Shown in pieces: positions 56,247 to 64,000 of a stretch of DNA of 64,000 bases. The first letter of the stretch is position 1, and the number at the start of each line of letters is the position of its first letter. Source of the DNA: Shewanella sp. AS1 (lineage in GTDB: Bacteria > Pseudomonadota > Gammaproteobacteria > Enterobacterales > Shewanellaceae); NCBI RefSeq assembly GCF_021412565.1, contig NZ_JAKCLJ010000001.1:558001-622000 (forward strand). The letters are read 5' to 3'. Position numbers and translations under genes: made by a program. The notes under the pieces were generated by a model. That model saw only the letters and a list, made by a program, of their open reading frames with translations, was not told where the DNA came from and made no database searches.

Positions 56247-56819
56247 GTGAATCAATCAAGACCATTTCACCAATTTCTTACCGAACTTGGCTTAAGCGAC
56301 CAGGCTATCTTGGATACGCAGGCATTGGCGAAAGCGATTTTTGGCAGTGAAGGGGAGATCTTGCTGCATCAGGGCGACAGGCAAAACTATGCTTATTTTA
56401 TCGAATCGGGTGTACTCAAGGCATGCCATTACAATGATAAGGGTGGCAGCTTAGTTAAAGAGTATTACTTTGAGCAGGAGCTGTGTTTTCTCTATCAAAG
56501 CTGGCTGACTGAGTCGCCGAGCCGATATCAGCTGGAGGTGGTACAAAAGGCGAAATTGATCCGCGTGCCCCTGAGTTTACTTGAGACCCCCTCCTGGGAG
56601 CAGGCGAAATGGGCTTTGATCCGCCAGCAATTAATCTATAAGGAAGAGAAAGAGGCGTTTTTCCTGCTTAATTCTCCCGAGCAGCGTTATCGCTATCTGC
56701 TGCAACATAGACCCCTGTGGGTCGCTATGCTCACGAGTCAGCAGCTGGCCAGTTATATCGGCATCAATCCTGTCAGCCTTTCCCGTTTAAAAGCGCGCAT
56801 TCATCGTCAGTCTGAATAA
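56247..56819 (+). CDS. Crp/Fnr-superfamily transcriptional regulator
   Basis: 190 aa if started at GTG 56247; TTG 56235 or 56175 would extend it with hydrophobic residues unlike the family. N-terminal cyclic-nucleotide-binding fold (GEILLHQGDRQNYAYFIESGVLKACH) and C-terminal helix-turn-helix (LTSQQLASYIGINPVSLSRLKARI). No Cys cluster for an iron-sulfur centre and no clear cAMP-binding Arg/Ser pair, so the signal is unknown. Its targets may include the following ygjV-like gene. Confidence 0.8.
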   Translation: MNQSRPFHQFLTELGLSDQAILDTQALAKAIFGSEGEILLHQGDRQNYAYFIESGVLKACHYNDKGGSLVKEYYFEQELCFLYQSWLTESPSRYQLEVVQKAKLIRVPLSLLETPSWEQAKWALIRQQLIYKEEKEAFFLLNSPEQRYRYLLQHRPLWVAMLTSQQLASYIGINPVSLSRLKARIHRQSE

Positions 56820-56921
56820 GAGTGATTTTGTGGTGCAATTATCAATCAAGGCTTAACTTAAGTTAATGCGCTTAAAGAGGAGAGGCGACATCATAGCCAA
56901 ACTTTCATTTTGAGGTGTGCT

Positions 56922-57437
56922 ATGTCCGCATTTTTACTGTCTCAACTGCTGATCGCCATTGCGATTGTACTGGATCTTATCTCGTTTCAATTCAAGCAGA
57001 AGCGTTTTATCGTCACCTGTTTAGCCCTCTCGTGCATGTTAAGCGGCGCCCATTTTGCCCTGCTTGAGCAGTGGACTGCGGCGGCCTTGATGTGGTTGGC
57101 CTGTGTGCGCTATTTTGTGACGATTTTCAGCCATGCCAGATCTCTGCTGGCGCTGTTTCTCACCCTAAATTGTGTGATGACCTACTTTACCTTTGCCGGC
57201 ATCTTGAGTCTGGTTAGCTTCGCCGGTAGCAGTATGCAGACCATAGCCACTTTCTCTAAGTCAGATAGGCACCTTAGACTCCTGATGATAGTGGGCACTA
57301 GCATCTGGTTGCTCAATAATCTGCTGGTGGGCTCGCCTATGGCTGCCTTGATGGAGTTTGCTTTCCTGTGTAGTAACATCATTGGTTACTACCGCTATTA
57401 CGGTATTCGCCTAAGGTTAGCCAAAGAGGAGGCGTAA
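56922..57437 (+). CDS. YgjV-family inner membrane protein
   Basis: 171 aa, about six membrane helices (LLIAIAIVLDLISFQF, FIVTCLALSCMLSGAHFALL, ALMWLACVRYFVTIF, LALFLTLNCVMTYFTFAG and others). The pattern F-Q-x-K-x-R ... GAHFALL...W...R ... S.W..NN...GS..A...E matches YgjV. Function is unknown. TGAGGTG precedes ATG 56922. Paired with the Crp/Fnr regulator by 102 bases. Confidence 0.82.
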   Translation: MSAFLLSQLLIAIAIVLDLISFQFKQKRFIVTCLALSCMLSGAHFALLEQWTAAALMWLACVRYFVTIFSHARSLLALFLTLNCVMTYFTFAGILSLVSFAGSSMQTIATFSKSDRHLRLLMIVGTSIWLLNNLLVGSPMAALMEFAFLCSNIIGYYRYYGIRLRLAKEEA

Positions 57438-57501
57438 GTGCAGGTGTAACTGCGGCAAGTCACGGCAAATTGCAGGGTGATTGTCTGTTAGTTAATGATA
57501 T

Positions 57502-57528
57502 AAAAAACCTCCCATGGGGAGGTTTTAT
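57502..57528. terminator. Bidirectional terminator between ygjV-like and DUF3300 genes
   Basis: AAAACCTCCC / GGGAGGTTTT stem with T-runs on both strands. Confidence 0.85.
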
Positions 57529-57549
57529 CTAGATAAAGCTAATCACAAC

Positions 57550-58905
57550 TTAATGTTCCCGCTGCTTGATGCGGTAGTTCGATGCCTGTCTTGCTCTTTG
57601 ATGGGACTTTGGCGCCGAGGCTCTGGTAGCACTTCGAGTCTGAGCCTGCAGGTTTGGATGACGCTGATTGCTCTGAGGTTTATTGGCCTGTCTTTTTGCA
57701 TTAGAAAGATCTGTGGCGCGATGTTTGCCCTGGCTATTATTTTGGACATATTGACGGTCATCATTGCGCTTAAGTGTGGCGCTCTTGGCGTTCTGGGCAT
57801 GCTGAGTCCGCTGTTGCGCCTTGGGTTCCTTTCTCTGTTTGGCCGTGGCATTCAGGCGGCTGGTCAGCGCCTTGCTCTGGGCCCCGTTGTGACTGTATTT
57901 AGGCTTGATATATTGCCCCTTTAACACCTTATCTTGATGGGAACTTCCTCGGTTTTGACCTTGCTGCAGTTGAGTCCGACTCAGCTGCCTTTGCTGCTTT
58001 AATTGGCTCTGTGTGGGGCGATAGCTGTTATAACGCTGTTTTACCTTGTGAGTTGAGTAGGCCACACCGTGCCTGTGTTGTGGCTTGTGCGCCCAACGTT
58101 TGGCGCCATGGCTGGCGACGATTTTCCGGTAGGGACGATAGTGGCTCGTGTGCCTGTGGTGAGTCACTATGATGTGACGCTCATGCCAGCGAAATGCACT
58201 GAAGTAATAGTTAAAGCCGATATGGATCCCGGCGTGCCAGAAGAAGAGGCGGGCTCCTGGGCCGTAGTAGCTGACACTCATGCCGACAGGATAGGTCCAG
58301 TAAACGGGCGGATACTGGTGCCAACGCCAGGAGCCGTAGACCAGACGTGAGTCATAGACGGGGACATAGACTATCTGCTGTTGTATGGGTTCGATGATGA
58401 TGCTGTTGTTGACCCGACTGACCCTCATATTATCCATCTTAGACAGGCTGTCGGCGGCATCGGCCTCAGCCCTTAGTGTCTGTATACTGGCGAGCACAGA
58501 TGCCTCATCCTGCAGGAAGGCATCGCCCAGTTTTTGTGTCCAGGTAAGATCCTCGCTGAGTTTTGCCAGCACAGTCTCAAAGCCCACCAGGGCGATGACG
58601 CTGGGGTCCCAGTCCTGATCTGCTGCAAGGTTCACCGCTTGAGCTGCCGATAAGCTGGCGTGCTGCTTGCGCCATCTGTCGGCCTGTACCACCTCGAGGG
58701 GATAAGTAGAGGCGATCAGGATATGGCTTAGCAGGCTATCCGGGTAGAGGGCGATAGGTGCCAGTAGCTGAGCAAGCTCGGCCTGGCTTAACTGTACTTC
58801 CTGAGCCGTGCTAGCCTGATCCTCAGTGGCTGAGCTTGGCAGGCTGTAGAGCGATGGCGACAGGGCCAGTGTTAGTATGGCGATCCACGATTTGAGCTGT
58901 TTCAT
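57550..58905 (-). CDS. DUF3300-family secreted protein
   Basis: 451 aa from ATG 58905 with GGGAGA upstream. Signal peptide SWIAILTLALSPSLYSLPSSA. The DUF3300 domain (about 30-250) contains LAQLLAPIALYPDSLLSHILIASTYPLEVVQADRW in pieces and YVPVYDSRLVYGSW, plus a Trp/Tyr/His-rich segment. The C-terminal 200 residues are basic, Gln/Arg/Lys/Asn-rich, low complexity (e.g. RTQLQQGQNRGSS), likely disordered. Function is unknown. Same strand as, and 89 bases after, the phoQ-like gene, so it may be in that operon. Confidence 0.85.
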   Translation of the reverse strand: MKQLKSWIAILTLALSPSLYSLPSSATEDQASTAQEVQLSQAELAQLLAPIALYPDSLLSHILIASTYPLEVVQADRWRKQHASLSAAQAVNLAADQDWDPSVIALVGFETVLAKLSEDLTWTQKLGDAFLQDEASVLASIQTLRAEADAADSLSKMDNMRVSRVNNSIIIEPIQQQIVYVPVYDSRLVYGSWRWHQYPPVYWTYPVGMSVSYYGPGARLFFWHAGIHIGFNYYFSAFRWHERHIIVTHHRHTSHYRPYRKIVASHGAKRWAHKPQHRHGVAYSTHKVKQRYNSYRPTQSQLKQQRQLSRTQLQQGQNRGSSHQDKVLKGQYIKPKYSHNGAQSKALTSRLNATAKQRKEPKAQQRTQHAQNAKSATLKRNDDRQYVQNNSQGKHRATDLSNAKRQANKPQSNQRHPNLQAQTRSATRASAPKSHQRARQASNYRIKQREH

Positions 58906-58994
58906 ATCGTCTCCCAATCTCTGTTTCCTTAGGTTCACTGTTAATTTAGCTGACCCAAGATGAACATAAGCTGAAAGGGATAAAAGGGTTAGGC

Positions 58995-60392
58995 CTAGCC
59001 TTGCAGTTTACCCCCTTGCTGTTTAAACCTTAGTGTAAAACAGGCGCCCTTGAGACGGGGAGAGGGGGTGATGCAGAGTTCGCCCTGATAACTGTCAACG
59101 AGATCGCGCACTATCGCCAGTCCCACGCCATGACCTTTTTCATAGGTATCGGCGCGTTTGCCGCGCTCGAGTATGGTTTGATGCAGTTCGCTCGAGATCC
59201 CCTGACCATCGTCTTCAACCTGAAGGATAAGGGCATCGTTTTGAAGACCTATGCTGAGCAATACTTGAGCATTGGCGGCCTTACAGGCGTTGTCCAGCAG
59301 GTTGCCTAATAACTCGGTGAGATCCTGCTGATCGCCAAAAAATAGCGCGTTTTCATCTAATGATTCACTGTAGTCCAGTGACATATTGGGGTGAATTTTA
59401 TGTAGTGTACGCAGCAGCTTATCGGCGACACTCTTTACTTTGATGCCAAGATGCCAGGCATTACTGGCGGCGCTCTGCGCCCGTTTAAGCTGATGACTGA
59501 TGGTGCGATTGATCTGCTCTACTTGCTCGAGCGAGCAGGGATTTAGATCTTTCTGACTCTGGATCACCGCCAGCGGAGTTTTGAGGCTATGGGCAAGATC
59601 TGACAGGGCGTTGCGGTAGCGTCTACGCTGACTTTGCTCTGTGCTCAGCAGGGTGTTGAGCTGGGTGGCGACGGTTTGTAGTTCGGTGGGATAATCTTTG
59701 CTCAGCTGTTGAGACTGACCACTTTGAATCGATTTTAGCTCTTGCTCGAACTTAGCCAGCGGCTTGAGCGTCCACCTTAGCCAAGTAAATTGAATCACCA
59801 GCAGTACCAGCATTAAGATCATTAGCCAGAGCCACAGGTGCTGACCAAAAGCCTGCTGTTGCTGCGCTAGAGTGTCGAGATCTTTGATGATATGCAGGCT
59901 GATGGGCGCCGCGGCCTTAGCTGTGTCATTGTCTGCTCGGCCACTGTCGAAACGTACGCTGAAGCTGTATATCAGGTGAGGGCGCTTGTCTAACAACAGC
60001 TCACCGAACTGGCCTTGGCCGACTTTAGGCTTGGCGAGATTGGTCGGCGTTTTTTGCCCTAAAAAGGAGTTGGATGCCCAGAGCAGCTGCTGTTTACCCT
60101 GTTGATCTTGCTGCGTGATCAGGGCATAGAGGCCTGAATTGATCACGTTAAACTGATTATCCAGCAAGCGCTCTGGCATCAAGAGCTCACCCTCTTCCAT
60201 CTCGGTGACTGCCAGTACACCATAGAGGTAGGCGCTGAGCTGATCTTGGGTGTTGAGCAGCACTTGCTGCTTGAATGCCTTGTTCAGGGCTATGCCTATG
60301 GTAGGCAGCAAGATCACGATCAGCAGCAGGGCGCTTAAGATTAAGCGGCTAGTGAGGGAGTTGAGTAGCGGACGCTTGCCTGAAAGACTCAT
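58995..60392 (-). CDS. phoQ: PhoQ-like sensor histidine kinase
   Basis: 465 aa. Membrane spans about 16-36 and 185-205 around a periplasmic sensor domain, a HAMP-like linker (LRWTLKPLAKFEQELKSIQ), His268 in LSDLAHSLKTPLAVIQ (the HSLKTPLAV form is characteristic of PhoQ), N-box (LLGNLLDNACKAA), G1 (EDDGQGIS) and G2 (GHGVGLAIVRDL). Likely senses divalent cations or envelope conditions. Starts 8 bases after the phoP-like stop. The periplasmic acidic patch of enteric PhoQ is not obvious, so the ligand is unsure. Confidence 0.82.
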   Translation of the reverse strand: MSLSGKRPLLNSLTSRLILSALLLIVILLPTIGIALNKAFKQQVLLNTQDQLSAYLYGVLAVTEMEEGELLMPERLLDNQFNVINSGLYALITQQDQQGKQQLLWASNSFLGQKTPTNLAKPKVGQGQFGELLLDKRPHLIYSFSVRFDSGRADNDTAKAAAPISLHIIKDLDTLAQQQQAFGQHLWLWLMILMLVLLVIQFTWLRWTLKPLAKFEQELKSIQSGQSQQLSKDYPTELQTVATQLNTLLSTEQSQRRRYRNALSDLAHSLKTPLAVIQSQKDLNPCSLEQVEQINRTISHQLKRAQSAASNAWHLGIKVKSVADKLLRTLHKIHPNMSLDYSESLDENALFFGDQQDLTELLGNLLDNACKAANAQVLLSIGLQNDALILQVEDDGQGISSELHQTILERGKRADTYEKGHGVGLAIVRDLVDSYQGELCITPSPRLKGACFTLRFKQQGGKLQG

Positions 60393-60400
60393 AAGCGCAC

Positions 60401-61078
60401 TTAATCCTGCAGCCGGCGCATGCGATAGCCCTGGCCTCGCAGTGTCTCGATCAGGCCAAGCTGGTTATCGGGATCGAGTTTTTTGCGCAGGCGGCGGATA
60501 AAAACCTCGATGACGTTAGAGTCCAGATCGAAGTCCTGATCATAGATATGCTCGATAAGCACAGTCTTGGATTTCACTTCCCCAAGGTGCAACATCAGGT
60601 ATTCAAACAGTTTGTATTCAGAGCCGCTCAGATTGATCTGCATCTCATTGACGCTGATCTCATGGCTGCTGGTGTTGAGCCTGATAGGACCGTTTTGGAT
60701 CACCGGGCTGGATTTACCTGCACTGCGACGGATTAAGGCATTGAGTCTGGCGGTTAGCTCCTCGGGGTGAAAAGGTTTTGTCAGATAATCGTCTGCACCG
60801 GCATCGAGTCCCTCAACCTTATCCTGCCAGTTGTCGCGGGCGGTTAAGATCAGGATAGGGTAATCCCGTCCCTGGGCGCGCAGCCGGGTGATCAGCGTGA
60901 TGCCATCGAGCTTGGGTAATCCCAGGTCGATAATGGCGGCATCATAGTTGTATTCTTCCCCTTGAAACAGCCCCTCTTCGCCATCGCTTGCTACATCTAA
61001 AGTGTAATTGGCATCGAGCAGATGCTGTTTCAGATTTTGCTGCAGAGGAATGTCATCTTCAACCAGTAGTAATCGCAT
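60401..61078 (-). CDS. phoP: PhoP-like response regulator
   Basis: 225 aa OmpR-type regulator. Acidic residues 8-9, phospho-acceptor Asp51 in IIDLGLPKLDG, and LTARDNWQDKVEGLDAGADDYLTKPF, which is close to the E. coli PhoP segment. Winged-helix DNA-binding domain with LSGSEYKLFEYLMLHLGEVKSK and VFIRRLRKKL, ending RGQGYRMR. AAAGGAG precedes the start. Encoded between a PepSY-protein gene and the kinase gene. Confidence 0.87.
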   Translation of the reverse strand: MRLLLVEDDIPLQQNLKQHLLDANYTLDVASDGEEGLFQGEEYNYDAAIIDLGLPKLDGITLITRLRAQGRDYPILILTARDNWQDKVEGLDAGADDYLTKPFHPEELTARLNALIRRSAGKSSPVIQNGPIRLNTSSHEISVNEMQINLSGSEYKLFEYLMLHLGEVKSKTVLIEHIYDQDFDLDSNVIEVFIRRLRKKLDPDNQLGLIETLRGQGYRMRRLQD

Positions 61079-61110
61079 CTTTGGCTCCTTTGCTTGCAGC
61101 TTAGGCCTGT

Positions 61111-61428
61111 TTAATCCCGTTGCACCCGCCCTGATGCGGCGTCTATGGTGACATAAAAAATCACGCCATCATCGCTGAGTATTTTTGCCCGGTAGCCGGG
61201 ATTGCCATTTATCCTGGTCGATTGCACGCTCAGAACTTTGCCCGGATAGCGGTCTTTGACGGTTTGCGTTGCCTGCTGGCGGTTCTTTATCTTAAGTCTG
61301 GATTTTTGGGGGGCCGAATCCGTCATCGATACGCTCGCCATCATCATAGTCGTGCTGCCGCTTGTTGCATTGCCATAAGCGGAAAAAAATAAGCAGCTTG
61401 ATGCTATCAATAGGAGTGCCAGTCTCAT
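61111..61428 (-). CDS. PepSY-domain periplasmic protein
   Basis: 105 aa. Signal peptide (LALLLIASSCLFFSAYG). PepSY core: KNRQQATQTVKDRYPGKVLSVQSTRINGNPGYRAKILSDDGVIFYVTIDAASGRV in pieces, ending in the usual D-x-x-x-G-x-V. PepSY proteins bind or inhibit other proteins in the envelope. Being first in the phoP-phoQ transcript suggests it feeds back on the kinase; that is inference. Confidence 0.88.
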   Translation of the reverse strand: MRLALLLIASSCLFFSAYGNATSGSTTMMMASVSMTDSAPQKSRLKIKNRQQATQTVKDRYPGKVLSVQSTRINGNPGYRAKILSDDGVIFYVTIDAASGRVQRD

Positions 61429-61501
61429 CGAATCTACCTGTGTTGTGATTATCTGCCCAGTGTAAAAGATCCGCTCACAATAAGAAACATCGAGCCACGG
61501 C

Positions 61502-61741
61502 TCAGTTACCCATATCGATAGTACAAGCCATTGCTTTCGCTGCTATTGGTTCAACCTTTGAGCCAGTATTGTCCACCTCAGATGAACGATAACTGAATAG
61601 TTTGAACATGGACCCTTTGTCGCTCTGATAATTATCTGACTGAATAGATAGATTTTTGTTATTCAGCTTATATTCATTTTCACTCCTTTCTAATGAGCCT
61701 ATGTTTCTCATTGAACGTTTTAAGTGAACCTTTCCAAGCAC
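61502..61741 (-). CDS. Doubtful 79-aa ORF
   Basis: Polar, Ser/Asn/Lys-rich sequence with no recognisable domain, in a 352-base gap between the PepSY gene and a divergent gene. It does not shadow a gene on the other strand. An AAAGGAGTG Shine-Dalgarno-like string lies inside rather than before the frame. Could be a small real gene, a remnant, or chance. Confidence 0.25.
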   Translation of the reverse strand: MLGKVHLKRSMRNIGSLERSENEYKLNNKNLSIQSDNYQSDKGSMFKLFSYRSSEVDNTGSKVEPIAAKAMACTIDMGN

Positions 61742-61780
61742 AGTGTTTCAGAGAGCGTTCCTAAGTAGCAGGTGAACAGA

Positions 61781-62728
61781 ATGATGATGACTAAGTTGAA
61801 AAGCCTTGAGGTCAGTACAGCTGTTTGTGCCATTAAGGCGCGAATGGCAAGGGTGAGAGTAACAGCTTTAATATTAAGCTCACTGTCATTGGTGGGCGGT
61901 ATTCAGGTAAGCAATGCCCAAAGCATAAATATAGATGCCCAGAGCATGATTACAGATGCCGAGTCTAGGGTAAGTTCTGTGTCTATCAAGGTGAAACAGG
62001 ATGAGCAGACTCGCTCACAGGTGTTTAGTCGCGCTGCGCAGCAGATGACAGCGAACCAGCAGGCGGGCGCCGAGCAGTTAACACAGCTTGCTCCTAGTCA
62101 GACTGTGCGCAAGACCCGTGAGCAGGTGATAGCCGAGCGGCAGAGCACAGGCTATAGCAGCGAAAGTGTTGAAGGTGAAAAGAATGCGCCATTAAAGTCC
62201 GCTGCCCAGCGTCTTAACAGCGGCATCTATCGTCAGTTTGCCATCTATGAGGCCAGCAGCCGCCTGTTTACCGACTATGACTACGATGGTTTTTATCAAA
62301 CCTTCAGCGTGACCTTTGATGCCGATGTCTACGGCTATTACAGTGGTGAGTATGCTCAGGTATTTGCCGATCTCTATTTGAGTCGTAACGGCGGTCCATG
62401 GGAGCTTTATCACACCACGGATGTTTTCACTATTGTGGACAATGCCAGTGATGATGATTTTGAGGTGTTGACTACCCTATACAGCGGCTATCCCAGTGAT
62501 CATTATGATCTGCTTATCGATCTGTATGAGGTGGGATACTGGGATATTGTGGCGACCATCAGCAGTGATGATGTAGAGGATCTCTATGCTCTGCCTCTGG
62601 AGAGCAGCGACAGAGATGAATACTATATCGATGGGGTGACGACTGAGGTGGTGATCCGCGGTGGTAGCGTCTCATTCTTTGGCCTTGGTTTACTCTTAGC
62701 TGTTATCGGGTTTCGTCGTATAAGTTAG
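61781..62728 (+). CDS. Choice-of-anchor H-like protein with GlyGly-CTERM tail
   Basis: 315 aa from ATG 61781 (GTG 61772 and two more ATGs nearby). Signal peptide VTALILSSLSLVGGIQVSNA. The middle has a Tyr/Asp-rich beta domain (DYDYDGFYQTFSVTFDADVYGYYSGEYAQVFADLYLSRNGGPWELY in pieces). The end is RGGSVSFFGLGLLLAVIGFRRIS: a Gly-Gly, a hydrophobic helix and basic residues, the GlyGly-CTERM sorting tail cut by rhombosortase in organisms that use type II secretion. So it is likely a surface or secreted protein; the domain function is unknown. Confidence 0.75.
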   Translation: MMMTKLKSLEVSTAVCAIKARMARVRVTALILSSLSLVGGIQVSNAQSINIDAQSMITDAESRVSSVSIKVKQDEQTRSQVFSRAAQQMTANQQAGAEQLTQLAPSQTVRKTREQVIAERQSTGYSSESVEGEKNAPLKSAAQRLNSGIYRQFAIYEASSRLFTDYDYDGFYQTFSVTFDADVYGYYSGEYAQVFADLYLSRNGGPWELYHTTDVFTIVDNASDDDFEVLTTLYSGYPSDHYDLLIDLYEVGYWDIVATISSDDVEDLYALPLESSDRDEYYIDGVTTEVVIRGGSVSFFGLGLLLAVIGFRRIS

Positions 62729-62850
62729 CTGTTTAGTAGAATCTCTATAATCAGCCAGCGGATTTGCAGCTAAATCTGCTGGCTGGTTAGTTTTTTTCTT
62801 CATATAGTCTAATATGTTACCTAATTGTTACAATCCCGCGCGGGGGAATA

Positions 62851-63375
62851 ATGAAAACATCACTCTTATTGGTATTGAGTCTAGTCAGCCTGTTTTTTTC
62901 CACTTCGGCTGCGGCCATTGCCGATATTAAAGGGTATTACCTCGGGGGATTAGGAGGGTACAGCCAATATACAGAGGCATCTTCCGACGAGTCCAGTTTC
63001 AGCTATGGCGCCTATGGGGGTTATTACACCAGCAAAGATTTCGCCTTAGAGACTACCTATTTTCGGACGGGAAATTTGGCCGACAATCTAGATGCAAATT
63101 ACGTCTCCCTGTCCGCCAAGTTCCACCACTATTTCAGCAACACTTACTCCATGTTCATTAAAGTCGGCGTAGCTTCTGTCGATGTGAATGGTATCTACAG
63201 CTATGACGGTATTGGGTGGTTATGGGGGGCAGGATTTAATATGGCCTTGAGTAAAAACATCAACATAAGGCTGGGCTATGAGCGGGTGATGACAGAGCTG
63301 GAAGCGCCGGGTCTTGTTGATACTGTCGATACCGATCTCGGCTCTGCCTATCTTGGGGTTCATTATCAGTTTTAA
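62851..63375 (+). CDS. Small outer-membrane beta-barrel protein (OmpA/OmpX-like fold)
   Basis: 174 aa. Signal peptide (LLLVLSLVSLFFSTSAAA), then about eight amphipathic strands (KGYYLGGLGGYSQY, SYGAYGGYYTSKDFALETTYF, YVSLSAKFHHYF, SMFIKVGVASVDV, WLWGAGFNMALSKNINIRLGYERV), ending in SAYLGVHYQF with the C-terminal aromatic of barrel proteins. Exact role is unknown. Terminator at 63434. Confidence 0.8.
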   Translation: MKTSLLLVLSLVSLFFSTSAAAIADIKGYYLGGLGGYSQYTEASSDESSFSYGAYGGYYTSKDFALETTYFRTGNLADNLDANYVSLSAKFHHYFSNTYSMFIKVGVASVDVNGIYSYDGIGWLWGAGFNMALSKNINIRLGYERVMTELEAPGLVDTVDTDLGSAYLGVHYQF

Positions 63376-63433
63376 CAGGCTTGCGCTGTTTTAGCTATTT
63401 ACTGAAACTGGGAAACTTATCTTCACCCACAAG

Positions 63434-63459
63434 AACGCAGCCAGAGTGCTGCGTTTTTT
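63434..63459 (+). terminator. Terminator after the beta-barrel gene
   Basis: AACGCAGC-CAGAGT-GCTGCGTTTTTT. Confidence 0.85.
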
Positions 63460-63469
63460 GCTTTGGCAT

Positions 63470-63531
63470 AGGGGCAATCGGTTATGGCTAAGGGGCAATC
63501 GGTTATGGCTAAGGGCGATCTGTTATGGCTA
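63470..63531. repeat. 21-bp tandem repeat x3
   Basis: Units at 63470-63490 and 63491-63511 are identical (AGGGGCAATCGGTTATGGCT + A); the third (63512-63531) has one base deleted and some changes, and a fourth is just begun. Confidence 0.88.
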
Positions 63532-63550
63532 AGGGCTTAGGAGGCTTGTA

Positions 63551-63688
63551 TCAGCTTAAGTAGATTAAACTGCCGATGGCCCTTGCCACGCCAAAGGCCA
63601 TTAGACCGAGCAGAAACAGCAGGGTTAAGATCAATAGTGGTTTGATTATCTCTGGCACATGGCTCCAGATCTTGATCAGGGTATTCAT
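63551..63688 (-). CDS. Small single-span membrane protein, 45 aa
   Basis: From ATG 63688: NTLIKIWSHVPEIIKPLL, then a hydrophobic helix (LILTLLFLLGLMAFGVA). The longer frame upstream to 63832 crosses a terminator and looks random, so the short form is preferred. No family recognised; no strong ribosome-binding site. The coherent transmembrane helix gives it moderate support. Confidence 0.45.
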   Translation of the reverse strand: MNTLIKIWSHVPEIIKPLLILTLLFLLGLMAFGVARAIGSLIYLS

Positions 63689-63783
63689 AGGCTGAGTGAA
63701 ATGATAAAAGCAGTGGGACTCGCGAGCCTTCAGGTTATCCAATATTATCCAACTATAGCAGTATTGGCCTGCTGCTGATGGTA

Positions 63784-63812
63784 AAAAACCACCGCTGCCG
63801 ACGGTGGTTTTT
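63784..63812. terminator. Bidirectional terminator near the right edge
   Basis: AAAAACCACCG-CTGCCGA-CGGTGGTTTTT; probably ends the minus-strand gene that enters from the right. Confidence 0.8.
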
Positions 63813-63892
63813 CTAGGATATTGATATTCCACAGTATTGAAATTTACGGGCGTTGAAATTCAATTTGGCTCAAAGCAAACCATTAGATCATA

Positions 63893-64000
63893 GACTGCAC
63901 GGGTCGCCAGCGCAGCAGTTCGGTGGGCAGTTTTATCCCCTGGGCGCTGATGCTGTTGATGCGGTTGAGGTAGGCGGCGCCGTAGAGCAGGTGCTTGGCC
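63893..64000 (-). CDS. C-terminal end of an unidentified protein, cut by the window
   Basis: Minus-strand frame open from the right edge to TAA at 63893-63895, coding for about 35 residues ending in LLRWRPVQSMI. The high third-position GC and the terminator 80 bases beyond support a real gene. Too short to name. Confidence 0.6.

Noticed and set aside
63689..63832. N-terminal extension of the 45-aa membrane protein to 93 aa
   Set aside because: The extra part crosses a strong bidirectional terminator and has no family-like features.

Overview
The window looks like a chromosomal segment of a marine gammaproteobacterium of the Shewanella type. The basis is gene content and order: rlmD-relA-mazG-pyrG-eno, then ftsB-ispD-ispF-truD-surE-pcm-nlpD-rpoS; porin-phoB-phoR-pstS; a six-gene Na+-NQR operon; and several families common in Shewanella (DUF3192, choice-of-anchor H/GlyGly-CTERM, S8/S9/S41/M61/M1 peptidases). 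The genus is inferred; no rRNA gene is present. I saw no prophage, insertion sequence, CRISPR array or tRNA gene.

Layout. 1-13.9 kb: housekeeping run on the + strand (RNA methylation, ppGpp synthesis, nucleotide metabolism, glycolysis, cell division, isoprenoid synthesis, tRNA pseudouridylation, stress survival) ending with rpoS. 14-29 kb: NAD-type isocitrate dehydrogenase, a secreted S9 peptidase, small genes, xni and ppnN, a diguanylate cyclase beside a TPR membrane protein with a degenerate GGDEF-like tail, an M61 peptidase and rdgC. 29.2-34.1 kb: Pho regulon block (porin, phoB, phoR, pstS) with clear Pho boxes. 34.1-37.8 kb: guanidinium exporter behind a guanidine-II riboswitch, an M1 aminopeptidase flanked by three related small-RNA genes, and a glutathione peroxidase. 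38-49.4 kb: mixed metabolic, hydrolase and hypothetical genes. 49.4-56.1 kb: nqrABCDEF. 56.2-64 kb: a Crp/Fnr regulator, YgjV, a PepSY-PhoP-PhoQ-DUF3300 cluster, a GlyGly-CTERM protein and a small outer-membrane barrel.

The most interesting item is a family of three minus-strand small RNA genes (about 34.6-34.8, 36.9-37.1 and 37.2-37.3 kb). Each has a sigma-E type promoter ((G/T)GAACTA, exactly 16 nt, TCTGA or TCCAA), a 5' single-stranded stretch complementary to a ribosome-binding-site/ATGATGAAC start region, a hairpin with CTAGCGC in its loop, and a Rho-independent terminator. Their seeds are complementary to the start region of the phosphate-linked porin at 29.5 kb. The first can form 8 + 10 base pairs across its Shine-Dalgarno sequence and start codon. 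This suggests an envelope-stress system that silences porin mRNA, comparable in logic to MicA/RybB/VrrA but different in sequence.

Other themes. ppGpp: RelA makes it, PpnN is a known (p)ppGpp-binding nucleosidase, MazG and RpoS belong to the same stress circuit. Short tandem duplications (12-21 bp, 2-4 copies, and one 83-bp case at the 3' end of xni) recur in many intergenic gaps and gene ends, pointing to frequent slippage or duplication in this genome.
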